From contig NC_135261.1 in NCBI RefSeq assembly GCF_964204865.1, positions 14,508,001-14,572,000 on the forward strand: a stretch of 64,000 bases of DNA, read 5' to 3'. The first letter of the stretch is position 1. The number at the start of each line of letters is the position of its first letter. Below are positions 8,955-20,545 of this stretch, piece after piece. The notes under the pieces are model-generated. The model made no database searches. It saw only the letters and a program-made list of their open reading frames with translations, and was not told where the DNA came from. Made by a program: the position numbers and the translations under genes. This DNA comes from Styela clava (Eukaryota; Chordata; Ascidiacea; Stolidobranchia; Styelidae).

Positions 8955-10846
8955 TCAATTGTTGCGTACTTCTGCTCTTCTCAGATATTCTTTCGTGAGT
9001 TTGACTTTTTCATTCCTATGGTTTTCACTGGCCCAATCAGTGGCTTTCTCATAAGACTCGACGGCCACCCTGTAATGTTCAATTGCTTCACCAAATTGAT
9101 TGTTTTCGCTGTAGGCAAGTGCAGCATTGTGATGACAATGTCCGAATACTCGACGTTTGACGGCGTCGTTGTTATATTCCTTTTCCATAAGTTGAATGAC
9201 GGATAAGTTGACCGTCACAGATTTCTCTCGAATATCACAGTAGTAATAGCAGAGAGCGACGTTATATAAACACCAGACTTCGTTAATAAATTTCACTTTT
9301 GGCTCTGCATCTGCAACGCATGGTACCAACTCAGACATCTCCAGCAGGAGGGGTAGAACACAACAGTGAATCACTTTTTTCATCATATTGTCCTCTTTGG
9401 TGATTTTCTTAATAATTGATGTTATTTTTTCTACAGTCTCCTTTATTCCCAGAACAGAGAAATTGCGTTTTGTACTGATGTGATGCAGTTTTGCAGCAAC
9501 ATAAAAACAGATGATAGAAATAATATTCAACTGTTTTTCCGCTAATATACTCCCCATGTTCATTACATCTTTTACTTTACCAACAAATTGTCGCAAAAAA
9601 TCATCTTCTATTACAAGTTCTTCTAAACTTTGCCTCTTCAGATGTTTGCATATTGAAGCCAGAGCATTTCTCACTCTGTCTCCACCTTCCATGTTCTTGT
9701 CGCGAATGTCTATCATTATCTCATTGTAGAGTGTCTCCCATGTTTTACTAACTACTGATAAAACGTTGGCCCAATCGTCTTTATTTTCTTCCGGTATTGC
9801 AACCACTGTCGAATAAAAAGTTGAAGATATATGTTGACAATTTATAACAAGCATAGAGCACGAAGTCTAAATCTAACCAATCAAAAAGTAGAGTTTTGGC
9901 TTCTAGCACGTTGATTAATATCGATAAATGTCAATTTCTCAAAAAAAGAACTTATTCAGAACCTCCGATTTGACAAGAAAAAAATATATACAAAATTGAA
10001 GCATATTATTCTGTACCTTCTTTCCGGTATATGCTGATAAATTTGGACGCTTCTTCATTTTCATGTAAAAGTGCTTCGTGTCCTTTATCAGCCATTTCGT
10101 TGAGTTGATATCTGTCCATCGTTTCTGTGCCTCCGCCAGAAGTTTGGCTTTCTATGACCATGGAGAGTCGTTATTCCTACTTTCAACCATGTACAGCCGT
10201 TGTTCATGGCAACAAATTATAAGTATAAAAGTCGGTAGATAGGTTTGATTGGGAAATTCAATCCACTTGAGTATTACAAATACATTCTTTTAAGGATATT
10301 TCCGTCTTATTGATATATTTATAGTACAATAACTTACCCAATTGAGTAGCTATGCCGCGAGCAGGTGGAGATCTGGAATATCAAGTAACATGAATCGTTA
10401 TATAACCGACCTTGAATTACGCGTCAATGTTACATCATATATGTTATAACTTTTGGGAAATCTGCATATAAGCTGATCATTAGAGTATTGAATATGCTTT
10501 TTTTGCGTTGAAACAATACTTTTTTAGTTCAATCTTTTTATTCATCTGGTATTGTCCTAATCGAAATCCAGAATTCAAAATTGAAACGGCGAAGTTTTAG
10601 TGGGAAATACTAGGCAACTAAAATTCTTCTGTGGCAGAGTTTACAAACACCCGCTTGAAATGGCTGTAATTTGAGTAATAAAATAATAATATTTTGGGAG
10701 TGTTGAATCACTTACACGTGATTATGTATTATATCTCCATGATGATGATGGTATTCATTATTTATTGCACCAATGTGGAAAACATTGTTAATAACTCGTG
10801 GCTCTGCTGCCAGCCGCAGTTCTTCAGGTGGATTTGCTTCTGCCAT
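8955..10846 (-). CDS. Helical/TPR protein with N-terminal Asn/Gly/His-rich motif, copy A
   Basis: Four exons on the minus strand, 10846-10716, 10372-10338, 10151-10017 and 9805-8955, join in phases 2, 1, 1 to give 383 residues. All borders are GT/AG. The start begins MAEANPPEELRL. Residues 17-43 hold VINNVFHIGAI, then YHHHHGD and IHNH. Exon 2 is only 35 nt. Residues about 60-95 form a charged helix (MADKGHEALLHENEEAS). Exon 4 is helical throughout and ends with a recognisable tetratricopeptide unit (HNAALAYSENNQFGEAIEHY), preceded by a possible second one (WCLYNVALCYYY). TPRs bind proteins; no enzyme motif, signal peptide or membrane segment is visible, so a cytosolic scaffold is the best guess. 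The frame of exon 3 was chosen because differences from the paralogue at 17164-20545 are mostly silent in it. It lies head to head with the Not gene at 12318. Confidence 0.82.
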
Positions 10847-12317
10847 GTCAGTATTGGAAGCTTCATGAGTATTGGAAGTCAGTATTGGAAGTCTTCATCA
10901 TCTTAATTTATGTGTAAAGATAAAAATATACAGTAAGAAAGAAGATTAAATTCGGAATTAATGCAGCTCTACTCGAAGCCCTCACTCGAGCCAATAGTGA
11001 CAAATATAATATACATATTTAAATGGGTATGAATCCCAGGAAGACAAATGCGGCAATGGAGACTATATTAAAAAAAATTATGATATTCATTACATTCTCG
11101 TAAATATACGTCAACATGAAAACTAAAATAACATACAAGATCTTTCTATTGTAAAGCAATGCTGATTGATATTCCACAATGTATGTTTTTGTACAAAAAT
11201 TAATTTAACAGTATTGAATGACCTCAAAACAACTTTACCATAATTAGCTACTCAATTTCAATCTTAACTCTTAACAACAAGAAGTTAGCAAAACAATTCA
11301 TAGCATATAATCACAGCATATAATTCAATAAGTGCAATCCTTCAAAAAAAAAAAACTACAAAACTTGAACAACTGTAAAACTAAAACGAATTAACGATAC
11401 AGTTTCATTTTGATAGAGTGAACTTCATCCATAGGTTGGTTATTTGTCCTATACAAAATTGATATTAAATTATTGACAAAGCTTCCTGTGCCGTGATTCT
11501 GTAAAAAGTGCAAAATTAACGGAATCGTCGCGCTCATAATGACATTTGATCTTATCTTCCACAATGCAATTTACTGAAGGACGCAAGTATTCAAATACAA
11601 GTTATATATATTTTTTATTTACGGTGGATCTATTGAGTTAAAATTGTGTAACTAGCACTTCACGTTCGATAGGTTGGTACATTCATTTATCTACTCGTGT
11701 TTCAACTTGTCTAAGGACAATAAATACCGTATATACAAAAAGCAAAACAAAATAAACCATCTTGTTGGATGAGTAACATTTAGGCTATGAAGTCCTTGTT
11801 GTATCTAAGCTTTTACTGGTAATATAATTAATTAAGAGACGAAGAACGTACGATATAGCGTAATATTAAATGAGATTAACTGAGATAAATCACATTTATA
11901 GAAACGCACAGTTAAATATATGATAATATCTAGTGCCTACTCCCGTCGCATATTTCATCTCTTGATATTTAGGCTGATAATCCCGCTTGTTTAATTATTG
12001 TTGTAACCTGTGGGTTGGCCATAGATAACGATAATTTAAACATTTTATCTATTACACTCTAAATTGATTAAATCGGTAAATCTGAATTTACATAAAAACT
12101 ATCTACAATTATTGAACTCATTAGAGGTGATATCGCGCGTTAATAGACACATTTGTAAAAACTAAACCTATTAATGAGATAACAACATTGTTATGGGAAT
12201 ATGCAACAATTAGTGCGATAAAAAGTGGAAGTTAATCACAGCAATACACTTAAATAGGCCGAAGTAACAACAGAGACGATCACAGTTTCATTCTAAGACT
12301 AAAACGTACATCACCTT
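10847..12317. promoter_or_regulatory. Shared upstream region between TPR copy A and Not copy B
   Basis: The two genes are transcribed away from each other and this 1.47-kb gap contains both promoters. The equivalent 1.56-kb gap in the other arm (15600-17163) shows mirrored conserved blocks, for example a CACTCGAGCCAATAGTGAC stretch near 10985 and the 11590-11760 block. Near 10850-10900 'gtattggaag' is repeated three times. No ORF here is supportable. A joint control of the pair is an inference from the conserved head-to-head layout. Confidence 0.5.
12181..12270 (+). promoter_or_regulatory. Conserved proximal promoter of Not copy B
   Basis: The stretch matches 15735-15645 on the other strand more closely than its surroundings: AACAACATTGTTAT, then GTGCGATAAAAAGTG, then ACACTTAAATAGGCCGA and GTAACAAC. 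The TTAAATAGG lies about 65 bp before the ATG and could act as a TATA-like element. The retained blocks suggest functional constraint or recent conversion between arms. Confidence 0.5.
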
Positions 12318-13173
12318 ATGAACCTGACCAATGCGCACTTATTCAGGCACAAATACGGTTCAATGTTTAACGTCGCTCCTACTATTCGGGTATATTTTGG
12401 GCACCCAGAGATTTTTTGTCCAGTAAACGACACAAAATTTCTTTTATGTCCGACAGATAACAGCAGAACAGTCGGGAAAATACGACCAACAGCGTTTGCG
12501 AAGAAGAAAAAAAGCGAACCAGGTTACGATTGATGCAATTCTCGGCAACGAAAGTGAAGATGAGAAACATAATCAATCAAAAAGAAGGTCAAACGGGACA
12601 TCTGTCAACAATCCTGATACCTCGGTCGATTCTGGAATTCTATCCAACTTTGATTCAGAGTCGTCATACTCCAGCAGCATCAGTGTTTATGAACCGCATA
12701 AATCTTTTGATTCAACTTCAGATCGATATCATTCCGTCTGTCATCTCTCAGAACGACAGAATGATTGGATGGTGTTTCACTACGATTCCCCCAATTTTAA
12801 CAATATGACCACAATGAAGTATAGCGAATTATTGCATTCAACTCCAGTGCCAATGACCCAATATGAACAGTTTTACCCGGACATTAACGAGTCATTTACG
12901 CTTTCTCCTATTGCTCAAGACTCAAAATCTAGCATCGGGAATAGATCAAACACTAAGGTGGAAAGAATCAGAACGGTTTTCACCAACATACAACTTGAAA
13001 GATTAGAGAAAGAATTTCCACAACAACGTTATTTGGTTGGTGAAGATAGAACAGCACTGGCAAATGAATTGAAACTCGGGAAAGCTCAAATCAAGATTTG
13101 GTTTCAAAACAGAAGAACAAAATTTAAAAAGCAGATGTGTAAGGAGTCACCTGTTATTGTCGATGACAATTGA
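12318..13173 (+). pseudogene. Not: Not-type homeobox gene, copy B, with frameshift
   Basis: The ATG at 12318 starts MNLTNAHLFRHKYGSMFNV, which aligns with the intact copy at 15599. This first frame ends at a TGA near 12531. The rest of the protein is in another frame, open to 13173. Alignment with the other copy shows a net loss of 2 nt between about 12500 and 12525, in and after an A-rich run, just before the TIDAIL eh1-like motif. The homeodomain itself is intact (RIRTVFTNIQLERLEKEF ... QIKIWFQNRRTKFKKQ, with W48, F49, Q50, N51, R53). There is no in-frame ATG near the break to rescue it. It is either a pseudogene or a sequence error in the homopolymer. A poly(A) signal AATAAA follows at about 13256. 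No intron is needed. Confidence 0.78.
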
Positions 13174-13385
13174 AAAATTTTCTCCATTTTTAAATTTTGC
13201 ACTTCGAACAAGTTCCAATGATTTTTTAAAACTATTATATCTTTTTTTTATTTTTAATAAAGCAAGTGAGTTCTAACAATTATTTTTATTTGATCGTTAC
13301 GAAATTTGGAAGCACCGTCATGTGGGAAACCCATGTGAATATACGCTTGAGTAAGGCCCTGGGCAAAATATTGGAAATTGGGAAT

Positions 13386-13756
13386 ATATCATAATTGAAC
13401 TGTTGGGCTGGGTGGTTGACGGAAGATACTGCGCAGTGCGCGTGCCTTCGATTTCAGTTGAGAACAATTATGGGTGATATAGTGCAGAATCAAGTACAGA
13501 CTGGTATAGTAAAAAGACAGGCCCCGGCATGCGATAAGTTAACTCTTGTTATCGGCTTTTCTCTTACCTGATATGGACATGAAATATCTCATCCTGGACA
13601 TGGCTGTAATTGGCTTTAAGATCAATACTGTTTTACTGCTCATTCTTTCAGTTGGTCATGTATAACTAACTGATGTAGATCAATAGCCGCATGATCAATT
13701 GGAAATTAATTTATTGATTCAAATAGTGTTGGTAGAAAACTGATGTAATAGGTGTT
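13386..13756. other. Spacer at the centre of the inverted duplication
   Basis: This stretch lies between the two arms. I see no gene. It includes a short GC-richer piece (tgcgcagtgcgcgtgcc at about 13430) with a small palindrome. Confidence 0.4.
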
Positions 13757-13990
13757 TCTGAGACCAAACCAGGAGAAGCCTCACCTGCTGTATCCATAGC
13801 TGGATATGACCTCATACGCAAAGACTCCTGTACCACAGCAGGAGGGGTCGGTCTGTATATATTTGAATGTATCACATTTCATATAAGCTACGCGATGATC
13901 TTGTTTAATTCAAATTTGATAGGAAAACTTACGGATTAATATTGATCAAGCTGGATCAACCCAAAACGCGAACAGTTGTACCCATCGTAT
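13757..13990 (+). mobile_element. LINE endonuclease fragment
   Basis: The frame from 13757 reads SETKPGEASPAVSIAGYDLI, then RKDSCTTAGGVGLYI. This has the order of APE-type endonucleases of LINE elements: an 'ETW/ETK' segment, a 'GY-L-RKDR' segment and a 'GGGV-YI' strand. After a frame change the sequence continues as ISYKLRDDLV, the next conserved part. The second half is shared with 4835-4990. It is a 5'-truncated, 3'-truncated remnant with no reverse transcriptase. Confidence 0.72.
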
Positions 13991-14514
13991 AAATTTATTA
14001 TTTTTTATCGCATATATTTGATGATTTTAACGGGAGGGGTTAGATGTGGGGAGTTCAGGTAAGATTGGCGGGAGAAATTATACGTAGAAATCTCAGGTAG
14101 GGTTAGGCATGTTGAAATCATGTAGGAGTGTGGGTTTAGCGGGGGACAATTACGTGCGAGAGGGTAGCTGGACTCATCGCCGGCGCAGGGTGGTTTTCGT
14201 AACCGCTGGTCGGTTATGTCTTCCTTCACCTTCAAATCCATGCATCTGAAATTATAACTGACCAATTAACCACATTAACACATGGTAGCCGAACGCGAGG
14301 CTGCGGTACGGTATATGATTAGGTCGTAATCAATGTTAATCAATGTCTGCGTGAACAGAAGCTCAACCTTCTTCAGCAAGTGCCCTTATAATCCATGGTT
14401 GATATTGTGTAGTTTTGAGCTACACGTGCAGCGGAATTACATGCAAGTCACGTACACATCTCAGTATGTTCCGCCAACCGCCAAGTCCAATTGAATTCTG
14501 ATGAATGCTCAATA
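13991..14514. repeat. Spacer with a dispersed-repeat copy
   Basis: The block 14186-14275 (accgctggtcggttatgtc ... aaatccatgc ... ctgaccaattaacc) matches 780-870 and the reverse complement of 2545-2640, so a dispersed family has at least three copies in this window. No supportable gene is seen. Confidence 0.55.
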
Positions 14515-14720
14515 CTCGTTATTTTCAGCCATGGCCTTACTCCAGCGTATTTTTCGTTGGTTCTCGATAGGGCAATATTTTTGGAGGTTCCAATGATTGA
14601 AAAATTGGTCATAACTCAATTGTTTTTAATTTGCTTTATTATAAAAAAGAAAAGAAATTAAAACATGAAAATCATTGGAACTTGTTCAAAGTGCAGAAAT
14701 TTAAAAATGAAGAAAAAATT

Positions 14721-15599
14721 TCAGTTATCATCGACAATAACAGGTGATTCCTTACACATCTGCTTCCTAAATTTTATTCTTCTGTTCTGAAACCAAACCT
14801 TGATTTGAGCTTCCCCTAGTTTCAATACTTTTGCCAGTGCTGTTCTATCTTTACCAACTAAATAACGTTGTTGTGAAAATTCTTTTTCTAATCTTTCAAG
14901 TTGTTTGTTGGTGAAAACCGTTCTGCTTCTTTTTACTTTAGTCTCTGATGTATTCCGGATCCTTTGAGATTTCATGTTATATTTTGAGTCTTGACCAATA
15001 GGAGAAAGCGTAAACGACCCGTTCATGTCTGGATGAAACTGTTTATATTGGGCCATGGGCTCTGGAGTTGAATGCAATAATCCACTATGTATTCTTGAAA
15101 TCATATTGTCAATATTGGGAGAATCGTAATGGGCGACCTTCCAATCATTCTGTTGTTTTTGGAGATAACTGACAGCTTGGTATCGACCTGAAGTTGAATC
15201 GAAAGATTTATGCGGTTCATAAACATTGAAACTGCTGGAGTTTGACGACTCTGAATCAAAGTTGGATATAACTCCAGAATCAACGGATGTATCAGGATTG
15301 TTGACAGACGACTCGTTGGACTTTCTTCTTCTTTTTGATGGATTATGTTTCTCATCTTCACTTTCGTTGCCGAGGATTGCATCAATCGTAAACCTGGTTC
15401 GCTTTTTATTCTTATTTACGATCGCTGTTGATATTATTTCCCCGACTCTTCTGTTGTAATCTGGTGGACATAAAAAGAATCCAGTGTCGTTTACTGGACA
15501 AAGATACTCTGGATGCCCAAAATATCCCCGAAATGAATGAGCGACGTTGAACATAGTACAGTATTGTCGCTTGAACAAATGCGTATTAGTCAGATTCAT
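14721..15599 (-). CDS. Not: Not-type homeodomain transcription factor, copy C
   Basis: A single uninterrupted 292-codon frame (no intron) starts MNLTNTHLFKRQYCTMFN. Residues 70-76, FTIDAIL, form an eh1-like motif of the kind that recruits Groucho/TLE co-repressors. A Ser-rich acidic stretch follows (VDSGVISNFDSESSNSSS). The homeodomain spans about residues 222-281: RTVFTNKQLERLEKEF, RYLVGKDRTALA, QIKVWFQNRRIKFRK, with W48, F49, Q50, N51 and R53 present. The RYLVG...RTALA loop-helix and FTxxQLERLEKEF are hallmarks of the Not family, known for notochord and midline roles in chordates; position 56 is F where most have W. The protein is probably a nuclear repressor. A poly(A) signal lies near 14640. 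It is the only one of three copies here that is whole. Confidence 0.9.
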   Translation of the reverse strand: MNLTNTHLFKRQYCTMFNVAHSFRGYFGHPEYLCPVNDTGFFLCPPDYNRRVGEIISTAIVNKNKKRTRFTIDAILGNESEDEKHNPSKRRRKSNESSVNNPDTSVDSGVISNFDSESSNSSSFNVYEPHKSFDSTSGRYQAVSYLQKQQNDWKVAHYDSPNIDNMISRIHSGLLHSTPEPMAQYKQFHPDMNGSFTLSPIGQDSKYNMKSQRIRNTSETKVKRSRTVFTNKQLERLEKEFSQQRYLVGKDRTALAKVLKLGEAQIKVWFQNRRIKFRKQMCKESPVIVDDN

Positions 15600-17163
15600 A
15601 ATGTACCGTGCGTTATACTCTTAAAAAGAAAATATGTTCTTCTCCGTTGTTACGTCGGCCTATTTAAGTGTATCGCTGCGATAACTTGCACTTTTTATCG
15701 CACAAATTAATGCATATTCCGATAACATTGTTGTTATCTCATTAGTAGGTTTAGTTTTCACAATAGCGTCTATTAACGCTCGATATCACTTCTAATGAGT
15801 TCAAATATCGTAGATAGACGTTTATGTGAATTCAGATGTTCCGAATAATCAGGTTAAAGTGTAATTGATAAAATGTTTAAATTATTGTTATCAATGTAAT
15901 CAGGAGGATATGATATATAAAGTAATTATTATAGGTTTGTAGATATTATAATATAATTGACCGCGCGTTCCAATAATACTGATCATTTCATCATCACTAA
16001 CATGCTATTTTGAAACTTTCATTGCATATTGAACATATCCTATATTTTCCAGTTCACGTGACTTACAGAAAAACTACATAAATTGATCGCACGTAACAAA
16101 ATGAATAGATATAATTGCAATTAATTAGATAGAAGTTTCCTTTACAAGTGATGAGGAAGACTCATAGAAAATTGAGTGAAAATATCCATCTCATTTAATA
16201 TTACGCTATAGTGTATGTATTTTGTCTCCCTAGTGTATTACCTATCAAACTTGAGATACAATAAGGAATATGAGTTGAATGTCACGCACCAACCAGAATA
16301 CTTTATTTATCTTGTTTTGTATATATTTATTGTTCTTAGACAGGTTGAAACATGAATAGATAAATAAATATACCAACCTCTCGAACGTGAAGAGCTAGTT
16401 ACACAAATTTAACTCAAGAGTTCCACTGTGAAATAAAAATATATATACAACTTGTGTCGTCGAGGATATCAAACATCTCCCACAGGTGGGAAGTGGGGAA
16501 TTACTTTTAAAATAAACATTATTTCATTAAAAGAACAGTATAGATTAAATAATATAATAAACTCAACAATTCCGTTAATTTTGCTTTTTTTATATAGAAT
16601 ATCGGAAGATGAAGTCAATAATTTACTTTCAATTTTGTATAGGTCAGGTAACCAACCTAAGAAATTAGTTCACTCCATCAACATGAAAGTGTACTGTTGA
16701 GTCAACTCTTTCTTGTTAATACTGAAATTGAGTAGTTGATTATGAAAAAGTTCATTCAAGGTTATTACCTACTAATTTTGTATATAAACATACATTGTGG
16801 AATATTAGCTCTGCTTCATTTATAATAATATTTTATAAATTTCCCGAGGTAGTCGAATATAGCAATAACAAGTTCTTACAATGTAATTTTAGTAAACATG
16901 TTCATGTTGATTTTGAATAATGTAAAAGATATTCCTGATATTTTCCTAATATAGTATTCATTGCCGTAGATACATTTATTTATGTACATTTGTCACTATT
17001 GACTTGAGAGAGAGGTTAGAAACAAGTTGCATAGACTTCGGATTTATATCCGTTATTAAATAGTTTTCTCCATGTACATTAAATTTAGATGAATGCACTT
17101 TTATAAGATATTAAGAAAACTTTTAACGAACGACCCGTAGCGCATCAAGCTTCCAATACCAAC
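15600..17163. promoter_or_regulatory. Shared upstream region between Not copy C and TPR copy D
   Basis: This is the counterpart of 10847-12317. The Not-proximal block 15645-15735 keeps GTGCGATAAAAAGTG and CACTTAAATAGG on the minus strand. Mirrored blocks at 16240-16400 and 16745-16850 pair with 11590-11760 and 11155-11220. No supportable coding region lies in it. Confidence 0.5.
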
Positions 17164-20100
17164 ATGGCGGAAGCGAATCCAACCGAAGACTTGCGACTGA
17201 CAGAAGAGCCACGAGTTATTAACAATGTTTACAACATTGGTACTATACATAATCAATACCACCATCATCATGGAGATTTAATACATAATCACATGTAAGT
17301 GAACCACCACTCTTTAAATATCATCATTATTTTTATTATTCCAATTACAACCATTTCGTGTAGGTGCGTGTAAACTCCGACCCCGAAGAATTATTCTGGA
17401 TATTATAGCGAACAGGGCAAGCCGAGTTCGATGAATAGATTGAAGAATAGTATTGCTTCAGTGCAAAAAACTTATTAAATGCGCCAATGGCATGCTTATA
17501 TGCAGACTTCTTGAAAAAATTTAAATATAATTGACGTAAAGTTGATGCATAATTTCAGTTCGGATATGTAACGATTCTTGTTATTTGATATTCTAGAAAT
17601 CAACCTGGCTGCGGAACATCTACTCAACTGGGTAAGTTGCTATGTTATGAATATTTATCAATAAGAAGAAAAACGTTATTGTCATGTTTGGGTGAATTGA
17701 TTTTTTTTTCTATCAAACTCTTTATATATACCAAATTATATTCTTTTATTCGTTGCCATGGACAATTGCTGTTCATTGTAGATTTTTGTAGAATTAACGA
17801 CTTGCTATGGTCACAGAAAGCCAAACTTTTGGGAAAGGCACAGAAGCGCCAGACAAGTCTCAACTCAACAAAATGGCTGATGAAGGACACGAAGCTCTTT
17901 TGCATGAAAATGAAGAAGCGTCCAAATCCATCAACTTATACCGGAAAGAAGGTATCCTACAGAGTAATATGCTTGAATTTAGTATTGGTTAGAATCACTA
18001 CATAGTACACCCCACCTATTCAAAACACATTTTTATTCGTCTAAAACACAATGATACACATGTTTAAACCGACGCAATAAGTTCTTATTTACTTAATTTA
18101 AACGCTGCATTCACTTATCTTCTTTAACAGTTAAATTGTTGGCCAGTAAAATTGACCCTCTCTCAAATATCATAATAAAAATTCACTAAACGTCGTATAA
18201 AAATTTTGGGGATTTTTTGCGCCAATTTGTAGGTTCTGACAAAGTTCTTTTTACTTGAGAAATTGGCATTTATCAATAATGATTAAAATGCTATATAGAC
18301 CAAATTCTCCTTCTTCAGAAGCGCGGCGCGTTCTTATTATTTTGTCAGGCATACCAAATGGAAAAGAGTAGACGATGTTGGAGAAGTTCCCAAAATAAGA
18401 ATTATCAATTTTATATGTTAGAGTTTTTTTACCATATCGTTGTAAATTTTATTATACACAATCAGGGCGTTACACAAAAAGATTATTAAAGTGTCGGCCC
18501 AACTCTACCTTTTCTGAGATAGACCAGTGGATAGTGAAAGGCAGTTATGTACACACAGACTGACAAATACAACATCGTAATAACTCATCGATTTTTGTTA
18601 TACAACACAGATTTGAAAGATAAAAAGATACAAAATGTAAAGTAGGTCAATGCATGTGACTGCATCCAGTCTTTTCGTGATCTTTCGTGAATGAGATTGC
18701 AGAGATTTTGCTACTGATTGCTGAATTGCGCAAATGTCGCAGTTTTTGTTTTTAGAATTTGACAAGCCAGTGCTTGTGTGTGGATATAAATTGCGTTGGA
18801 TTTGTTCGCATTGACTGGTTGGTGTGAAGTACAATGATAGGCGTATGAGCCAGAGGTCCTTTCACTTGAAAGTGAGGTTAACCAACGCGTTACGGGTCTC
18901 TATAAAACTCAATATATCGAAATCTCACAAATATAATTCGCGGATGATATGGTAAAGCACTGTCACGTACATTCTCTTGTGATATTAACATTGAAGATCT
19001 TACGCACATTCGTCGTTGAACAAATATCATTGCCTGACCACTCGACAGTATTACTTGCCGCTGGCAGATAATCTGAAGTGAATTAAAATCAACAGAAGGA
19101 AATGTTAAAAAATCTCAGTCTAATGAGATTTTCTCATTTTGATTGCTGCCCAATATCGTCCACTGTCATTTGATGTATATGGCTGTAATGACCGATCGCG
19201 ATTGATAGAAAGAAAGAATTTTGCCTCGTTTGTTAGCGAGCCTTATAGTATGTCCAAGAAAATTGATCAATGACAAATTCTCGAGAAAATAGGAAAAAAA
19301 GAACTTAATGCGAACCAATTATTTGGCGCGAAAGAAAACTCAAAAATGTCTTTCGATTTTTTCAGGGCTAAATGATGGTTTATTAACTTTTAACGATGGA
19401 ACCCTTGAAACCCAAACCGCCAACCTTTTTTTTCGAACGGCCAGAATATAGAGCGCTAAAGTTGAAAAAAATTATACAAGTTTAAAACATATTTTAATGT
19501 GACCATGGATTTATTGAAACCTAATCAAATAAAGCCCTCATTTTCTTATATTCGGAAACGGCATTTGCACCAACGTTGCATGGTACGAGCGTAACATTCC
19601 ACTGCACCCCAGAAGCTTGCGGGGCCGTGATACCAGAATCATAGACTATTATTAGACCGTAAAATATAAGATAACTAACTTTTTTATTCAATAGTGGTTG
19701 CACTGCCAGAAGGAATTAAAGACGACTGGGCCAACGTTATACCAGTAGTACGTAAAACATGGGAGACACTCTATAATAAGATAATGGTAGACGTTCGCGA
19801 TAAAAACATGGAAGGTGGAGACAGAGTGAGAAATGCTCTGGCTTCAATATGCAAACATCTGAAAACGCAAAGTCTAGAAGAACTTGTAATAGAAGATGAT
19901 TTTTTGCGACAATTTGTTGGTCGAATAAAAGATGTAATGAACATGGGAAGTATATTAGCGGATAAACGTCTGGATATTCTTTCTATCATCTGTTTTTATG
20001 TTGCTGCGAAACTCCATCGTATCAGTGCAAAGCGCAATTTCTCTGTTCTGGGAATAAAGGAGACGGTTGAGAAAATAACATCAATTATTAAAAGAATCAC

Positions 20101-20545
20101 CAAAGATGACAAAATGATGAAAAATGTCATTCACTGTTGTGTTCTACCTCTCCTGCTAGAGATGGCTGAATTGGTACCATGCGTTGTAGATGCAGAGCCC
20201 AGAGTGAAATTCATAAGCGAAGTCTGGTGTTTGTATAACGTCGCACTCTCCTATTACTACTGTGGAGTTCGAGAGAAATCTGTTACCGTCAACTTATCCG
20301 TCATTGAACTCATGGAAAGGGAATATAGCAGTGGTGCCCTCAAGCGACGAGTATTCGGTCATTGTCACCACAATGCTGCACTTGCCTACAGCGAAAACAA
20401 TAAATTTGCCGAGGCAATTAAACATTACGGGTTGGCTGTTGAGTCTTATGAGAAAGCCACAGATTGGGCCAGCGAAAATCATAGGAATGAAAAAATTAAA
20501 CGCACGAAAGAATATCTGAGAAGATCAGAAGTACGCAAAAATTAA
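17164..20545 (+). CDS. Helical/TPR protein with N-terminal Asn/Gly/His-rich motif, copy D
   Basis: Four exons, 17164-17294, 17597-17631, 17817-17951 and 19695-20545, give 383 residues in phases 2, 1, 1. Every exon has exactly the length of its partner in copy A at 8955-10846. The N-terminus is MAEANPTEDLRLTEEPR, then VINNVYNIGTIHNQ, then YHHHHGD and IHNH. Exon 3 supplies MADEGHEALLHENEEAS. Exon 4 has the helical core (KTWETLYNKIMVDVRDKNME near its start) and the C-terminal TPR (HNAALAYSENNKFAEAIKHY). Acceptor use for exon 3 (ggtcacag) is inferred: other AGs upstream lead to stops. There is no signal peptide or membrane segment. The fold suggests protein-protein contacts. What its partner is cannot be told. 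Intron 3 is swollen to 1743 bp by unrecognised insertions. Confidence 0.85.

Larger units (their letters stand above)
8210..13385. repeat. Left arm of the large inverted duplication
   Basis: This arm is mirrored, on the opposite strand, by about 14515-22830. Corresponding blocks run in strict mirror order: 8230-8300 with 22730-22800, 8690-8770 with 22290-22345, TPR gene 8955-10846 with 17164-20545, 11155-11220 with 16745-16810, 11590-11760 with 16240-16400, Not gene 12318-13173 with 15599-14721, and 13345-13385 with 14515-14550. The arms have diverged in non-coding parts and by insertions, so the event is not recent. Confidence 0.88.

Noticed and set aside
8778..9206. A 142-codon plus-strand frame over the TPR gene
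   Set aside because: It is antisense to the well-supported last exon of TPR copy A and has no domain of its own.
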